Source: Lichenifustis flavocetrariae (lineage in GTDB: Bacteria; Pseudomonadota; Alphaproteobacteria; Rhizobiales; Beijerinckiaceae). Taken from it: a stretch of 64,000 nucleotides of DNA. This document shows positions 18,299 to 27,329 of the stretch, piece by piece. The notes under the pieces were generated by a model. That model was not told where the DNA came from. It saw only the letters and a program-made list of their open reading frames with translations, and made no database searches. The DNA is taken from the NCBI RefSeq assembly GCF_026130545.1, contig NZ_JAMOIM010000005.1, positions 124,001 through 188,000 on the forward strand, in the 5' to 3' direction. The position numbers and the translations under genes are program-made. Within the stretch, counting starts at the first letter, position 1. The number at the start of each line of letters is the position of its first letter.

Positions 18299-20467
18299 AT
18301 GAACAAAATGGTACGGCAGCGATTCCTTCAGGAAGGTTCACCCCATCCACACGGAACAGTTTGGGATGGGCGCGGCACCAACTTCACCCTGTTTTCGGCG
18401 CATGCCACCAAGGTGGAGCTGTGCCTGTTCGACAGTTCGGGTCAGCGAGAGACGGACCGCATCACGCTTCCGGAATATACCGACCAGATCTTTCACGGCT
18501 ACCTTCCCGAAGTGAAGCCTGGCACGCTCTACGGCTATCGGGTGCATGGCGCCTACGAGCCGGAAAGTGGACACCGCTTCAACCCCAACAAGCTGCTGCT
18601 CGACCCCTACGCGCGGACGCATTCAGGCGATCTGATCTGGGATCCGGCCGTTTTCGGCTACATCATGGAAAGCGGCGACGACACGACGTTCGACGAACGG
18701 GACAGCGCCCCGTTCATGCCGAAATGCGTCGTGGCCGACATGCACAAGTCGGGGATACGGCAACCACGGAACCCGCGGAATTTCTGGTCGAACTCGATCA
18801 TCTACGAAACCCATGTGCGCGGTTACACCAAGCAGCATCCAGCCGTGCCCGAGAACCTGCGCGGAACCTACGAGGGTCTCGCCACACCCCAGATCATCCG
18901 CCACATCAAGGATCTCGGCGTGACGGCGGTGGAACTCCTGCCGATCCATACTTTCGTGACCGACAAGTTCCTCATCGATAAAGGTCTGACCAATTTCTGG
19001 GGCTATAATTCGATCGGCTTTTTTGCGCCGGATCCGCGTTATGCGGCCGACCCCCTGAACAGCGTCAGGGAATTTAAGGACATGGTGGCCCGGTTCCACG
19101 ACGCGGGCCTCGAAGTCATCCTCGATGTCGTTTTCAATCACACGGCCGAAGGCAACGAGAAGGGCGCGACATTGTCGTTCAAGGGCATCGACAATTGCTC
19201 TTACTACCAGCTGCAACCCGACAACCCGCGCTTCTACAACAACGACACCGGCACCGGGAATACGTTCAATCTCGCCCATCCGCGTGTGATGCAGATGGTG
19301 ACGGACTCGCTGCGCTACTGGGTGCAAGAGATGCACGTCGACGGGTTCCGCTTCGATCTGGCCTCGACCCTGGCGCGTGGTCCCCACGGATTCGACCGCC
19401 GCAGCGCCTTTCTGCAGGTCTGCAGCACCGATCCCGTGCTGAGCACCGTGAAGATGATCGCGGAGCCGTGGGACATCGGCCCCGGCGGCTATCAGGTCGG
19501 CAATTTCCCGCCAGGTTGGGCCGAATGGACCGACCGGTTCCGGGATGACGTGCGCGATTACTGGCGTGGTCATGCGCCCATCAGCACGATCACCACGCGC
19601 CTGTGCGCCTCGGAGGCGACCTTCAACCACGAAGGGCGACGGCCCTGGTCCTGCATCAACTTCATCTCGGCCCATGACGGGTTCACGATGAAGGATGTCG
19701 TGACCTACAACGAGAAGCACAACGAAGCCAACGGCGAGGACAATCAGGACGGAAACAGCGACAATCGCTCCTGGAATTGCGGTGTTGAGGGTCCGACCGA
19801 CGATCCTGAGATCCTCGAGCTGAGGGCCCGGCAAAACCGCAACCTGATGGCGACGCTCCTGTTCTCTCAGGGGACACCCATGATCCTCGCCGGCGACGAA
19901 TTCGGCCGCTCTCAGGAAGGCAACAACAACGCCTATTGCCAGGACAACGAGATCTCCTGGGTCAACTGGGATATCGGCGAGTACGGCGAGACCTTGCTGG
20001 CCTTTACGAAGCGCTGTGCCGCCTTGCGCCATAAATATCCGGTGCTTCGACGCAATCGCTTCTACACCGGGAAACTTGACGAGGAGCACGGGGTCCACGA
20101 CGTCCGTTGGATCAGGCCGGACGGAAACGATGCCGAACAGGCGGATTGGGACGGCGGCGCCAAGACCATCGGCATGCTGATGGATGGTCGTGCGCAAGTG
20201 CATTCCGTGCCGCAGGACGGCGATCATTCGACGTTGCTGATCCTGTTCAATTCGCACCATGAGGCTGTAGACTTCACGTTGCCCGACGAGCTTGACGGCC
20301 GAGAGTGGAGTCTGCTCCTCGACAGCGCCGATCCGGAACACAAGCGGGAGCGGTTCAAGATCGGCACGCCCTATGAGATCGGCGGGCGCACCCTGGCGCT
20401 GTTTGTCCTGAGCACGCGCACGCCGGCTCCAACGCCAGATCCGGCTAAGGCCGAAACTCCTGAATAA
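18299..20467 (+). CDS. glgX: Glycogen debranching protein GlgX (isoamylase type, GH13)
   Basis: A 722-aa GH13 enzyme that hydrolyses alpha-1,6 branches of glycogen and limit dextrin. It has an N-terminal CBM48 domain ('PHPHGTVWDGRGTNFTLFSA'). The catalytic barrel follows with 'EVILDVVFNHTAEGNE' (region I), 'VDGFRFDLASTL' (nucleophile Asp), 'VKMIAEPWDIGPGGYQVG' (acid/base Glu) and 'INFISAHDGFTMKDVV' (third acid). The isoamylase-type 'MILAGDEFGRSQEGNNNAYC' is also present. ATG 18299 is preceded by AAGGA; a GTG 39 bases upstream is the alternative. It is the first gene of glgX-treZ-treY: treZ starts 10 bases after its stop. It supplies linear maltodextrins to TreY and TreZ. Confidence 0.96.
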   Translation: MNKMVRQRFLQEGSPHPHGTVWDGRGTNFTLFSAHATKVELCLFDSSGQRETDRITLPEYTDQIFHGYLPEVKPGTLYGYRVHGAYEPESGHRFNPNKLLLDPYARTHSGDLIWDPAVFGYIMESGDDTTFDERDSAPFMPKCVVADMHKSGIRQPRNPRNFWSNSIIYETHVRGYTKQHPAVPENLRGTYEGLATPQIIRHIKDLGVTAVELLPIHTFVTDKFLIDKGLTNFWGYNSIGFFAPDPRYAADPLNSVREFKDMVARFHDAGLEVILDVVFNHTAEGNEKGATLSFKGIDNCSYYQLQPDNPRFYNNDTGTGNTFNLAHPRVMQMVTDSLRYWVQEMHVDGFRFDLASTLARGPHGFDRRSAFLQVCSTDPVLSTVKMIAEPWDIGPGGYQVGNFPPGWAEWTDRFRDDVRDYWRGHAPISTITTRLCASEATFNHEGRRPWSCINFISAHDGFTMKDVVTYNEKHNEANGEDNQDGNSDNRSWNCGVEGPTDDPEILELRARQNRNLMATLLFSQGTPMILAGDEFGRSQEGNNNAYCQDNEISWVNWDIGEYGETLLAFTKRCAALRHKYPVLRRNRFYTGKLDEEHGVHDVRWIRPDGNDAEQADWDGGAKTIGMLMDGRAQVHSVPQDGDHSTLLILFNSHHEAVDFTLPDELDGREWSLLLDSADPEHKRERFKIGTPYEIGGRTLALFVLSTRTPAPTPDPAKAETPE

Positions 20468-20477
20468 GGCACGATTG

Positions 20478-22319
20478 ATGACGGGTAAGATCCGCCGGCG
20501 GCATACGATGCCGCACGGTGCCGAGTGGCGGCAGCGCGAAGGCACCTTGTTCCGCCTTTGGGCTCCCGCCCATCAGGCGATCGATCTTGTGATCGAACAG
20601 GAAGGGCGTCCGCGGCGGAGGCGGATGGCGTCTCATCCTGAAGGTTGGCATGAGGTCCTCGATCACGACGTCCAACCGGGCGACCGCTACCGGTTCGGTC
20701 TGACCGACGGGACGCTCGTCCCTGACCCCGCATCCCGTTTCCAGCCGAATGACGTGCATGGGCCGAGCCTTGTCGTGGATCCCGACGCCTTCAACTGGAC
20801 GGATGGCGCATGGCGGGGGCGCCCCTGGGCAGAGACGGTTCTGTATGAACTCCATGTCGGCACTTTCACGGACGCGGGTACGTTCGCGGCCACAATCGAC
20901 AAGCTCGATCATCTCGTGTCGCTGGGCGTCACGGCGATCGAAGTGATGCCGGTGTCGGATTTCCCGGGCGGGCACGGCTGGGGCTACGACGGTGTCCTGC
21001 CTTACGCGCCCGAGAGTCGCTACGGCACCCCCGACGACTTCAAGGCTTTCGTCTGCGCCGCACATGCGCGCCAATTGTCCGTGGTGCTCGACGTCGTCTA
21101 CAACCACTTCGGTCCCGATGGGAATTACCTCGGCGCCTATGCGCCCGGCTTCTTCACGGAGCGCCACAAGACCCCATGGGGGGCGGCCGTCAACTTCGAC
21201 GGGCAGCACAGTTCCCCCGTGCGCGAGTTCGTGATCCATAACGCGCTATACTGGCTGGAGGAATTTCATCTCGACGGGCTGCGGCTCGACGCCGTTCACG
21301 CCATCGTGGACGACAGTCCGGTGCATGTGCTGCGTGAACTCGTGGAGCGTGTGCGTGCCACGATCACGGATCGGCCTGTCCACCTGATCCTCGAAAACGA
21401 GGACAATTTGGCAAGCCGCCTGGCGCGCGTGACACCGGGCAACGGCGCCGACCGATACACCAGCCAATGGAACGACGACGTTCACCATGTGCTGCATGTG
21501 GCTGCGACAGGCGAGCATCAGGGGTACTACCAGGATTATGTCGGCGATACGGAAAAGCTCGGCCGGGCGCTGGCCGAGGGCTTTGCGTTTCAGGGCGAAA
21601 TGATGCCGTATCGGGAGACGGAGCGCGGCGAGCCGAGTACCGATCTGCCGCCGGAAGCCTTCGTGGCCTTCATCCAGAATCATGATCAGATCGGCAACCG
21701 CGCCTTCGGGGAACGGATCAACGCGATCGCGCCGCCCGAGGCCGTGCGAGCCGTCGCGGCCGTCTACCTCCTGTTGCCGCAGATCCCGATGCTCTTCATG
21801 GGCGAGGAATGGGCGGCCTCGACCCCGTTCCCGTTCTTCTGCGATTTTAGTGGCGATCTCGCCGAGGCCGTGCGCAAAGGACGCCGCGAAGAATTCGCCC
21901 GTTTCCCGGAATTTCAGGACCCCGAAAAACGGGAGCGCATTCCCGATCCCGAGGCGGAGAGCACGTTTCGCTCGGCCAAGCTGAAGTGGGATGAAATCGA
22001 GACGGATCCGCACCATGCCGTTCTGGCTTGGACCAGGGACGTGCTGGCGGCCCGAAGACAGCACATCGTGCCGTTGCTCCCGTCGATCACCCGTGCCGGC
22101 ACCGCGCGCGTGATCGGACCTTCGGCCGTGGCGGTCGAGTGGCGCGCCGGTGAAGCCATGACGCTGGTCCTTGAAGCCAATCTCAAGGCAGACCCGCAAG
22201 AGGGCTTTACCACTGGAGAGGGCCGTTCCATCTGGCTCGAAGGTGACGCGACAGGCAAGGCACTAGAACCTTGGTCCGTGCGTTGGATTCTCACCGACAG
22301 TCGACCCCGCGCTGTGTGA
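20478..22319 (+). CDS. treZ: Malto-oligosyltrehalose trehalohydrolase TreZ (GH13)
   Basis: A 613-aa enzyme that releases free trehalose from the maltooligosyl-trehalose made by TreY. The N-terminal CBM48-like domain begins 'REGTLFRLWAPAHQAIDLVI'. GH13 motifs follow: 'GHGWGYDGVLPYAPESRYG', 'VVLDVVYNHFGPDGNYL', 'LDGLRLDAVHAI' (nucleophile), 'HLILENEDN' (acid/base Glu), 'AFIQNHDQIGNRAFGERI' (third Asp) and 'MLFMGEEWAASTPFPFFCDF'. ATG 20478 lies 10 bases after glgX with AAGG just upstream; ATG 20508 is possible. It is co-transcribed with glgX and probably treY. Confidence 0.96.
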   Translation: MTGKIRRRHTMPHGAEWRQREGTLFRLWAPAHQAIDLVIEQEGRPRRRRMASHPEGWHEVLDHDVQPGDRYRFGLTDGTLVPDPASRFQPNDVHGPSLVVDPDAFNWTDGAWRGRPWAETVLYELHVGTFTDAGTFAATIDKLDHLVSLGVTAIEVMPVSDFPGGHGWGYDGVLPYAPESRYGTPDDFKAFVCAAHARQLSVVLDVVYNHFGPDGNYLGAYAPGFFTERHKTPWGAAVNFDGQHSSPVREFVIHNALYWLEEFHLDGLRLDAVHAIVDDSPVHVLRELVERVRATITDRPVHLILENEDNLASRLARVTPGNGADRYTSQWNDDVHHVLHVAATGEHQGYYQDYVGDTEKLGRALAEGFAFQGEMMPYRETERGEPSTDLPPEAFVAFIQNHDQIGNRAFGERINAIAPPEAVRAVAAVYLLLPQIPMLFMGEEWAASTPFPFFCDFSGDLAEAVRKGRREEFARFPEFQDPEKRERIPDPEAESTFRSAKLKWDEIETDPHHAVLAWTRDVLAARRQHIVPLLPSITRAGTARVIGPSAVAVEWRAGEAMTLVLEANLKADPQEGFTTGEGRSIWLEGDATGKALEPWSVRWILTDSRPRAV

Positions 22320-22445
22320 GCCGACGCACGATGTCCGCGTCCTCCGGGCGCGGGCGCATGTCACGAGTGACTGACCCGAAAGATTCCGCCCGCCGATCGC
22401 TTTCGCGGTCGCGGGACACGTGTGCCACCGAGAGATTTCACCCCA

Positions 22446-25214
22446 ATGATCCCCCGCGCCACCTATCGCCTGCAGTTCACCCCGACATTCGGCTTCGACG
22501 ATGCGGCGGCGCTCGCGCCCTATTTGGCAAAGCTGGGCGTCAGCCATCTCTATGCCTCGCCCTACCTCAAGGCACGACCGGGCAGCACGCATGGCTACGA
22601 TATCGTCGACCACAATGCGCTCAACGAGGAACTTGGCGGCGCCGATGCTTTCGCGCGCATGAACGCGGCCCTGAAGGCGAATGGGCTTGGCCAGATCCTC
22701 GACTTCGTGCCCAACCATATGGGCGTCGGTGGAGCCGACAATCCCATCTGGTTGGACGTCCTCGAATGGGGCCAGGATTCTGTCCATTCCGGTTGGTTCG
22801 ATATCGACTGGAACCCCGACAGGCCCGACCTGAAAGAGGCCGTCCTGATCCCTTTCCTGGGCGAGCAATACGGAGCCGAACTCGAAGCAGGCAAACTGCA
22901 GCTCAAATACGATGCCGAGGCCGGCAGTTTCGCGGTCTGGGCCTATGATGCGCACAAACTTCCCGTCTCCCCGCTCCATTATGCAACCATCCTGGGCGCG
23001 GGCAGCCGCCGGCTGGAGCGGTTGGGCGATGAGTTTTCGACGCTGCCGAACTGGCGTCCGGGCGAGCATGCGCGTGCCGAGGAGCTGAAGCGGGATTTGG
23101 CGGACGAGACCCGCCGCGACCCCGCTTTCGCCAAGGCGATCGAGGCGGCCGTCGCGCGGTTCAACGGCCAGGCGGGCGATGCCGCGTCCTGGTCGCGCCT
23201 CGATGCGTTGATCCGTCTCCAGCATTGGCGCCCGGCGCATTTCCGCGTGGCGGCCGACGACATCAACTACCGCAGGTTCTTCAACATCGCCGAACTGGCG
23301 GGCCTGCGCATGGAAGTGCCGAGGGTGTTCGACGACTCGCATCGTCTTGTCTTCAGCCTGCTGGCGGACGGCACGATCGACGGGCTCCGCATCGACCACA
23401 TCGACGGTCTGCTCGACCCCAAGGGGTATCTGGAACGCCTGCGCGCGAGGGCGCCTGCAACCCCGGACAACCAACCCTTCTACCTCGTCATCGAGAAGAT
23501 CCTGGCGGAACACGAGAAGCTCCGCACCGAGTGGCCCGTGCAAGGCACGACGGGCTACGAGGTGACGAACCTTCTGCTCGGCGTGATGATCGACGCCCGC
23601 AACGAGACGGCCTTCAGCCGCATCTACGCGAATTTCAGCGGCGAAACCAAAGGTTTCAATCGCATTCTGCGCGAGTGCAAGAAGCGCATCATGGACACCG
23701 AGATGGCAGGCGAGCTCAACGGGCTCGCCCGAGACATCGTCCGCATCGCCATGCAAAAGCCCGCCACGGCCGATTTCACGCGCAATCTCCTCCGCCGGGC
23801 CATCCGCGAGATCGTGGCCAACTTCCCGGTCTATCGGACCTATCTGGACTTCGAGGGTGAGCCGACCTGGTTCGACCGTTTCACGGTCGACCAAGCCATC
23901 ACCCAGGCCCGGAAGTCCGAGGGCACCATTGACCCGTCGGTCTATGAGTTCTTGCGCGCTGTCCTGACCGGCGATCTCGTGGCGGAACCGCGCTCCGGCT
24001 ACAGCCGCAGCGCGGCGCTCCGAAGCGCCATGAAGCTGCAGCAATATAGCGGCCCCGTGATGGCCAAGGGGCTCGAGGACACGGCCTTCTATCGCTACAA
24101 CCGGTTCATCGCGCTCAACGAGGTCGGCGGCCATCCGCAGCATTTCGAGTTACCGCTCGACACGTTCCACAAGGCCAATGCCGAGCGGGCCAAGCTGTGG
24201 CCGAACTCCATGCTGGGCACCTCCACCCACGACACGAAACGCGGCGAGGACGCACGGGCGCGTCTCGCGGCACTGTCGGAAATTCCCGACGAATGGGCCG
24301 TGCAACTGGCCGCCTGGGGAAAGCTGCTGCAACTCGAAGAACAGCAGGGCGATCCGGAGGCCGCCCCCGACCGCAACGACATCTACGCGATCCTCCAGAC
24401 GTTGGTCGGCACTTGGCCACCCGAATTGCTCGACGCGCCGGCGGCGGGGTCCGAGGCCATGAAGACCTACGCCGAGCGGGTCAAGGGGGCGATCACCAAG
24501 GCGATGCGCGAGGCCAAGGTCCATTCCTCCTGGAGCGCCCCCAATGCCGACTACGAAGAGAAGACCCTGAGCTTCATCGACAATGCCCTGACGGGCGCGC
24601 TGGCGACGGATTTCCTGCCAGCCTTCCTGCCCTTCGCGCGGCGCGTCGCCGAACTCGGCGTGCAGAACAGTTTGGTGCAAACCGTTCTCAAACTGACGCT
24701 ACCCGGCGTCCCGGACATCTACCAGGGCACGGAATTGTGGGACCTCTCGATGGTGGATCCCGATAACCGTCGGCCCGTGGATTTCTCGCAGCGTGAAACG
24801 ATGCTGGGGGAGCTCGCTGCGACGGACGGGAACACGATGTCCTCGCTCCTGTCGGATTGGCGCGATGGTCGCATCAAGCTCGCGGTTCTGGTCCGCCTCC
24901 TGAAACTCCGCCGCGACTTTGCCGAACTTTTTGGCGGCGGAGAGTACATCCCCGTGCAGATCGAGGGGGGTAAAGAGGCTATCTTAGGATACCGCCGTCG
25001 CCATGGGAGCACAGACATCCTCGTTGCCGTTGCTCGTTTTCCAGCGCGCCGCGCCGCGAACCCGCTCGACATCGATTGCAGGATCGCGCTACCCGAGACG
25101 AAAGGTGGAACTTGGACCGATGTCCTCACGGGCCGGACATGGGACGGTCGTGACATTTCCAGTGCCGACGCTTTCAGGCACCTGCCCGTCGCGGTCTTGG
25201 TGCGAGCTGAGTGA
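22446..25214 (+). CDS. treY: Malto-oligosyltrehalose synthase TreY (GH13)
   Basis: A 922-aa intramolecular transglucosylase that converts the reducing-end alpha-1,4 bond of maltodextrins to alpha,alpha-1,1. The start 'MIPRATYRLQF' is typical of the family; an in-frame GTG at 22422 would add eight residues. Signatures include 'YASPYLKARPGSTHGYDIVD', 'QILDFVPNHMGV', 'DGLRIDHIDGLLDPKGYL' (nucleophile), 'LVIEKILAEHEKL' (acid/base Glu), 'GTSTHDTKRGEDARARL' and 'PGVPDIYQGTELWDLS'. It sits 126 bases after treZ in the same direction. Together the three genes form a complete glycogen-to-trehalose route. No treS or otsAB is nearby. Confidence 0.96.
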   Translation: MIPRATYRLQFTPTFGFDDAAALAPYLAKLGVSHLYASPYLKARPGSTHGYDIVDHNALNEELGGADAFARMNAALKANGLGQILDFVPNHMGVGGADNPIWLDVLEWGQDSVHSGWFDIDWNPDRPDLKEAVLIPFLGEQYGAELEAGKLQLKYDAEAGSFAVWAYDAHKLPVSPLHYATILGAGSRRLERLGDEFSTLPNWRPGEHARAEELKRDLADETRRDPAFAKAIEAAVARFNGQAGDAASWSRLDALIRLQHWRPAHFRVAADDINYRRFFNIAELAGLRMEVPRVFDDSHRLVFSLLADGTIDGLRIDHIDGLLDPKGYLERLRARAPATPDNQPFYLVIEKILAEHEKLRTEWPVQGTTGYEVTNLLLGVMIDARNETAFSRIYANFSGETKGFNRILRECKKRIMDTEMAGELNGLARDIVRIAMQKPATADFTRNLLRRAIREIVANFPVYRTYLDFEGEPTWFDRFTVDQAITQARKSEGTIDPSVYEFLRAVLTGDLVAEPRSGYSRSAALRSAMKLQQYSGPVMAKGLEDTAFYRYNRFIALNEVGGHPQHFELPLDTFHKANAERAKLWPNSMLGTSTHDTKRGEDARARLAALSEIPDEWAVQLAAWGKLLQLEEQQGDPEAAPDRNDIYAILQTLVGTWPPELLDAPAAGSEAMKTYAERVKGAITKAMREAKVHSSWSAPNADYEEKTLSFIDNALTGALATDFLPAFLPFARRVAELGVQNSLVQTVLKLTLPGVPDIYQGTELWDLSMVDPDNRRPVDFSQRETMLGELAATDGNTMSSLLSDWRDGRIKLAVLVRLLKLRRDFAELFGGGEYIPVQIEGGKEAILGYRRRHGSTDILVAVARFPARRAANPLDIDCRIALPETKGGTWTDVLTGRTWDGRDISSADAFRHLPVAVLVRAE

Positions 25215-25271
25215 GGTCCTGCCCGGTTCAGACTCGCGCTGAAGGGGTTCCGGCGAGCGCGTCGGAATGTC

Positions 25272-25787
25272 CTACTTCAAGAAAAGATAATCGGCCGAAT
25301 AAGGCTCTGCGCGGAGCGCGCCTGGCGTCGAGCAGGATCCTTTCACATCGCCCCCATGCGTGTTGAGTCGCAAAACGAGCGAGGCCGCCTGCAATTCGCC
25401 GCTGCCCTCATGATCGACGACATCGAGCTTCAGCAGCGCAATGTCGCCCGGGGCCGCTCCGGGCGCGTTTGCGGAGACCTTGCCCTTGACGATCTCGCCG
25501 TGCCCGATCTCCCAACTCGGCCCGGCATAGTGGCGGCCGACCGTCTTGCCATCGACCATCAATGTGGCGATGGGCTCACGAAACGCCCAGACGGTTTGGC
25601 CATCCGATCCGGTCTTGCACTCGTAGATCTGCGCGCCTTCGGCATGAGCGGTGAGGACCGGTGTGCGGTTGGCCACAGCAAATACCGCAGGTGTCATTGG
25701 GGATGTCGCCATTGCAGGTGTGGCCATGCCAAGCATCGCTATGATCGCGGATATCGCCACGGGTTCCAGGGCTCTCGACGCAGTCAC
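25272..25787 (-). CDS. DUF3455 exported protein
   Basis: A 171-aa protein from GTG 25787; the start is inferred because it gives a signal peptide ('AISAIIAMLGMATPAMATSP'), while longer readings add an implausible Arg-rich segment. The mature part contains 'VLTAHAEGAQIYECKTGSDG', 'WAFREPIATLMVDGKTVGRH', 'GPSWEIGHGEIVKGKV' and a conserved end 'GSCSTPGALRAEPYSADYLF'. This is the DUF3455 pattern found in many bacteria and fungi. The molecular role is unknown. It probably works in the periplasm or outside the cell. It converges on treY. Confidence 0.82.
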   Translation of the reverse strand: MTASRALEPVAISAIIAMLGMATPAMATSPMTPAVFAVANRTPVLTAHAEGAQIYECKTGSDGQTVWAFREPIATLMVDGKTVGRHYAGPSWEIGHGEIVKGKVSANAPGAAPGDIALLKLDVVDHEGSGELQAASLVLRLNTHGGDVKGSCSTPGALRAEPYSADYLFLK

Positions 25788-26119
25788 GGCAGATCCAATC
25801 CTGATAGCTTTCGCTCGTCGCTGATCGTAGCGGAAAAAGTGGGCCGAAAAACAGCTCTGTCGCCGCCGATCCGTTGAGACCAGACACCTTCGGACTCCGC
25901 ACAAGCATTTTAGGAGCGATGGCTCTCCCCGTGCGACTGTCAGTGTGGGACGGGGAAAGCCATCGAACGGCCACATCATGATCAGGGTACGTTCGACGTC
26001 GCTTTTGCACCCGCCTCACTCAAACGCACCATGACGACCGTCGAAGAAGATGGTGAGCTTATTCGGGCGCGCTTGCGATTTTTACGACATCGAGGCGCCC
26101 TATCTTGAAGAGGCTTATT
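25788..26119. other. Divergent intergenic region between DUF3455 and lectin genes
   Basis: About 330 bases with no supported gene. The 60 bases before the lectin are more AT-rich than the surroundings and likely carry its promoter. Confidence 0.4.
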
Positions 26120-26461
26120 ATGACAGACAAGCTATTTGCTGCACAAATACTAACTCCAAGTCAATCGATCACCTCAGGTGACGGACGCTTCAATCTTATC
26201 CTGCAAGAAGACGGCAATCTCGTTCTTTATAGAGTGCGGGATCATCATGCCCTTTGGTCATCCGGCACCAATGGGCAGGATATAAAACGAGCCGCCATGC
26301 AGGGCGATGGAAACTTCGTGCTCTATCACACAGATGGTCGACCCTCCTGGGCAACCAACACAAATGGCAAAAACGGTTCCTTCCTAATTCTCCAAAACGA
26401 TGGAAACCTTGTCATTTACTGGCCGCAAGACCCTGTCTGGGCTAGCGGCACCGTGCAGTAG
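26120..26461 (+). CDS. Bulb-type (monocot mannose-binding) lectin domain protein
   Basis: A 113-aa protein made of a single beta-prism II domain. Three sugar-site motifs of the QxDxNxVxY type are seen: 'LQEDGNLVLY', 'MQGDGNFVLY' and 'LQNDGNLVIY', each followed by a WxSxT/WATNT-like strand ('ALWSSGTNGQ', 'SWATNTNGKN', 'PVWASGTVQ'). The middle copy has Gly for Glu/Asn but keeps the Asp, Asn and Tyr. No signal peptide is visible at the start 'MTDKLFAAQILTPSQSITSG', so secretion would need another route. ATG 26120 has GAGG upstream. Base composition is clearly less GC-rich than its neighbours, a hint of recent acquisition. It could bind mannose-type glycans in adhesion, competition or host contact; this is inference. 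Confidence 0.88.
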   Translation: MTDKLFAAQILTPSQSITSGDGRFNLILQEDGNLVLYRVRDHHALWSSGTNGQDIKRAAMQGDGNFVLYHTDGRPSWATNTNGKNGSFLILQNDGNLVIYWPQDPVWASGTVQ

Positions 26462-26778
26462 ATCGACCTTTTCAGCGCGTTGCCACCTCAGTAACTGGCG
26501 AGGCAAGCCGGGCCGAAGATAAAGCCTGGCCGACAGCACTCTCGACACCGGGCGGCGGCGCGATCATCATCGCCCTCATGGACAGAGGTATCACGCAACG
26601 ATCCACTTCGACCGAGAGGCAGCTCTTTCGGCGCGCTCGTAAAGGGCTCAGATATTCCTCCCGATGCGGCGATCGATCTCGATCGCCGTACCCTGAGAAT
26701 GTGCAAGAAAACGGCCTTGATGCGCACGAGACGGATCAAGGCCCGTTCATCGAAGGTATTCGCGGGGGCATCCGTACT
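26462..26778. other. Intergenic region, no convincing gene
   Basis: About 315 bases between the lectin and the lipoprotein. An in-frame extension of the lipoprotein reading covers part of it, but the residues are Arg-rich and unlike a protein start, so nothing is called. Confidence 0.35.
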
Positions 26779-27225
26779 ATGCGGCGTATCTGGACATTAC
26801 CTTTATCTTCGATCGTGGCGTTGGGCCTTTCGGCCTGTTCGAGTTCGGCACTGCCGATGATCTCGGACATGACGCTTCCAAAGATCCCAATCCCCCACGC
26901 GCTGCGGATCGAGGAGACGGTCGACAAGCCCGCGAACCTCATCGAACGCGCGCTGTCGGAGTGCGACAAGCGCATTGAAACCGGTGAGGCCGCATGCGTG
27001 AAATCGGCACTCATCACTCAAAAGGTGATGCTGCCGAACCTGATCGCGATGCTGCACGGCTGCCACCAGGGCGAGGTGTGCCACTACGCCTATACGACGG
27101 ATGACCAAGTTGGACTTTTCCACGCCACCTCGTCCCACTTCATTGTGCACTGGCGGGTCGATTTCGACCTGACGCATCCCGTTGGCGCACTCGAGGCTGT
27201 ACCGGTCACGGTCGTCCGGGTCTGA
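26779..27225 (+). CDS. Putative lipoprotein of unknown function
   Basis: A 148-aa protein. The N-terminus 'MRRIWTLPLSSIVALGLSAC' is a lipoprotein signal with the lipobox LSAC at residue 20, so it should be membrane-anchored through Cys. The mature part contains 'CDKRIETGEAACVKSALITQ' and 'LIAMLHGCHQGEVCHYAYTT' with four further Cys that could form disulphides. It ends in beta-strand-like 'SHFIVHWRVDFDLTHPVGAL'. No family is recognised. The ribosome-binding site is weak. It stands just upstream of the acyltransferase fusion, same direction, 104 bases away. Confidence 0.68.
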   Translation: MRRIWTLPLSSIVALGLSACSSSALPMISDMTLPKIPIPHALRIEETVDKPANLIERALSECDKRIETGEAACVKSALITQKVMLPNLIAMLHGCHQGEVCHYAYTTDDQVGLFHATSSHFIVHWRVDFDLTHPVGALEAVPVTVVRV

Positions 27226-27329
27226 ACGGGCTGCAACGGGTCCTTGGACTCGCCCAACTGGTCAAACCGGTCGACAAGAGATAGGGCAAGGCCGCGCTTT
27301 TCGGCGTGCGAGATCGCGAGCGGAGCACG

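Noticed and set aside
18623-20545. A 640-codon open frame on the minus strand
   Set aside because: It is antisense to glgX, whose GH13 motifs are unmistakable.
22263-24143. A 626-codon open frame on the minus strand
   Set aside because: It is antisense to treZ/treY and shows no domain.
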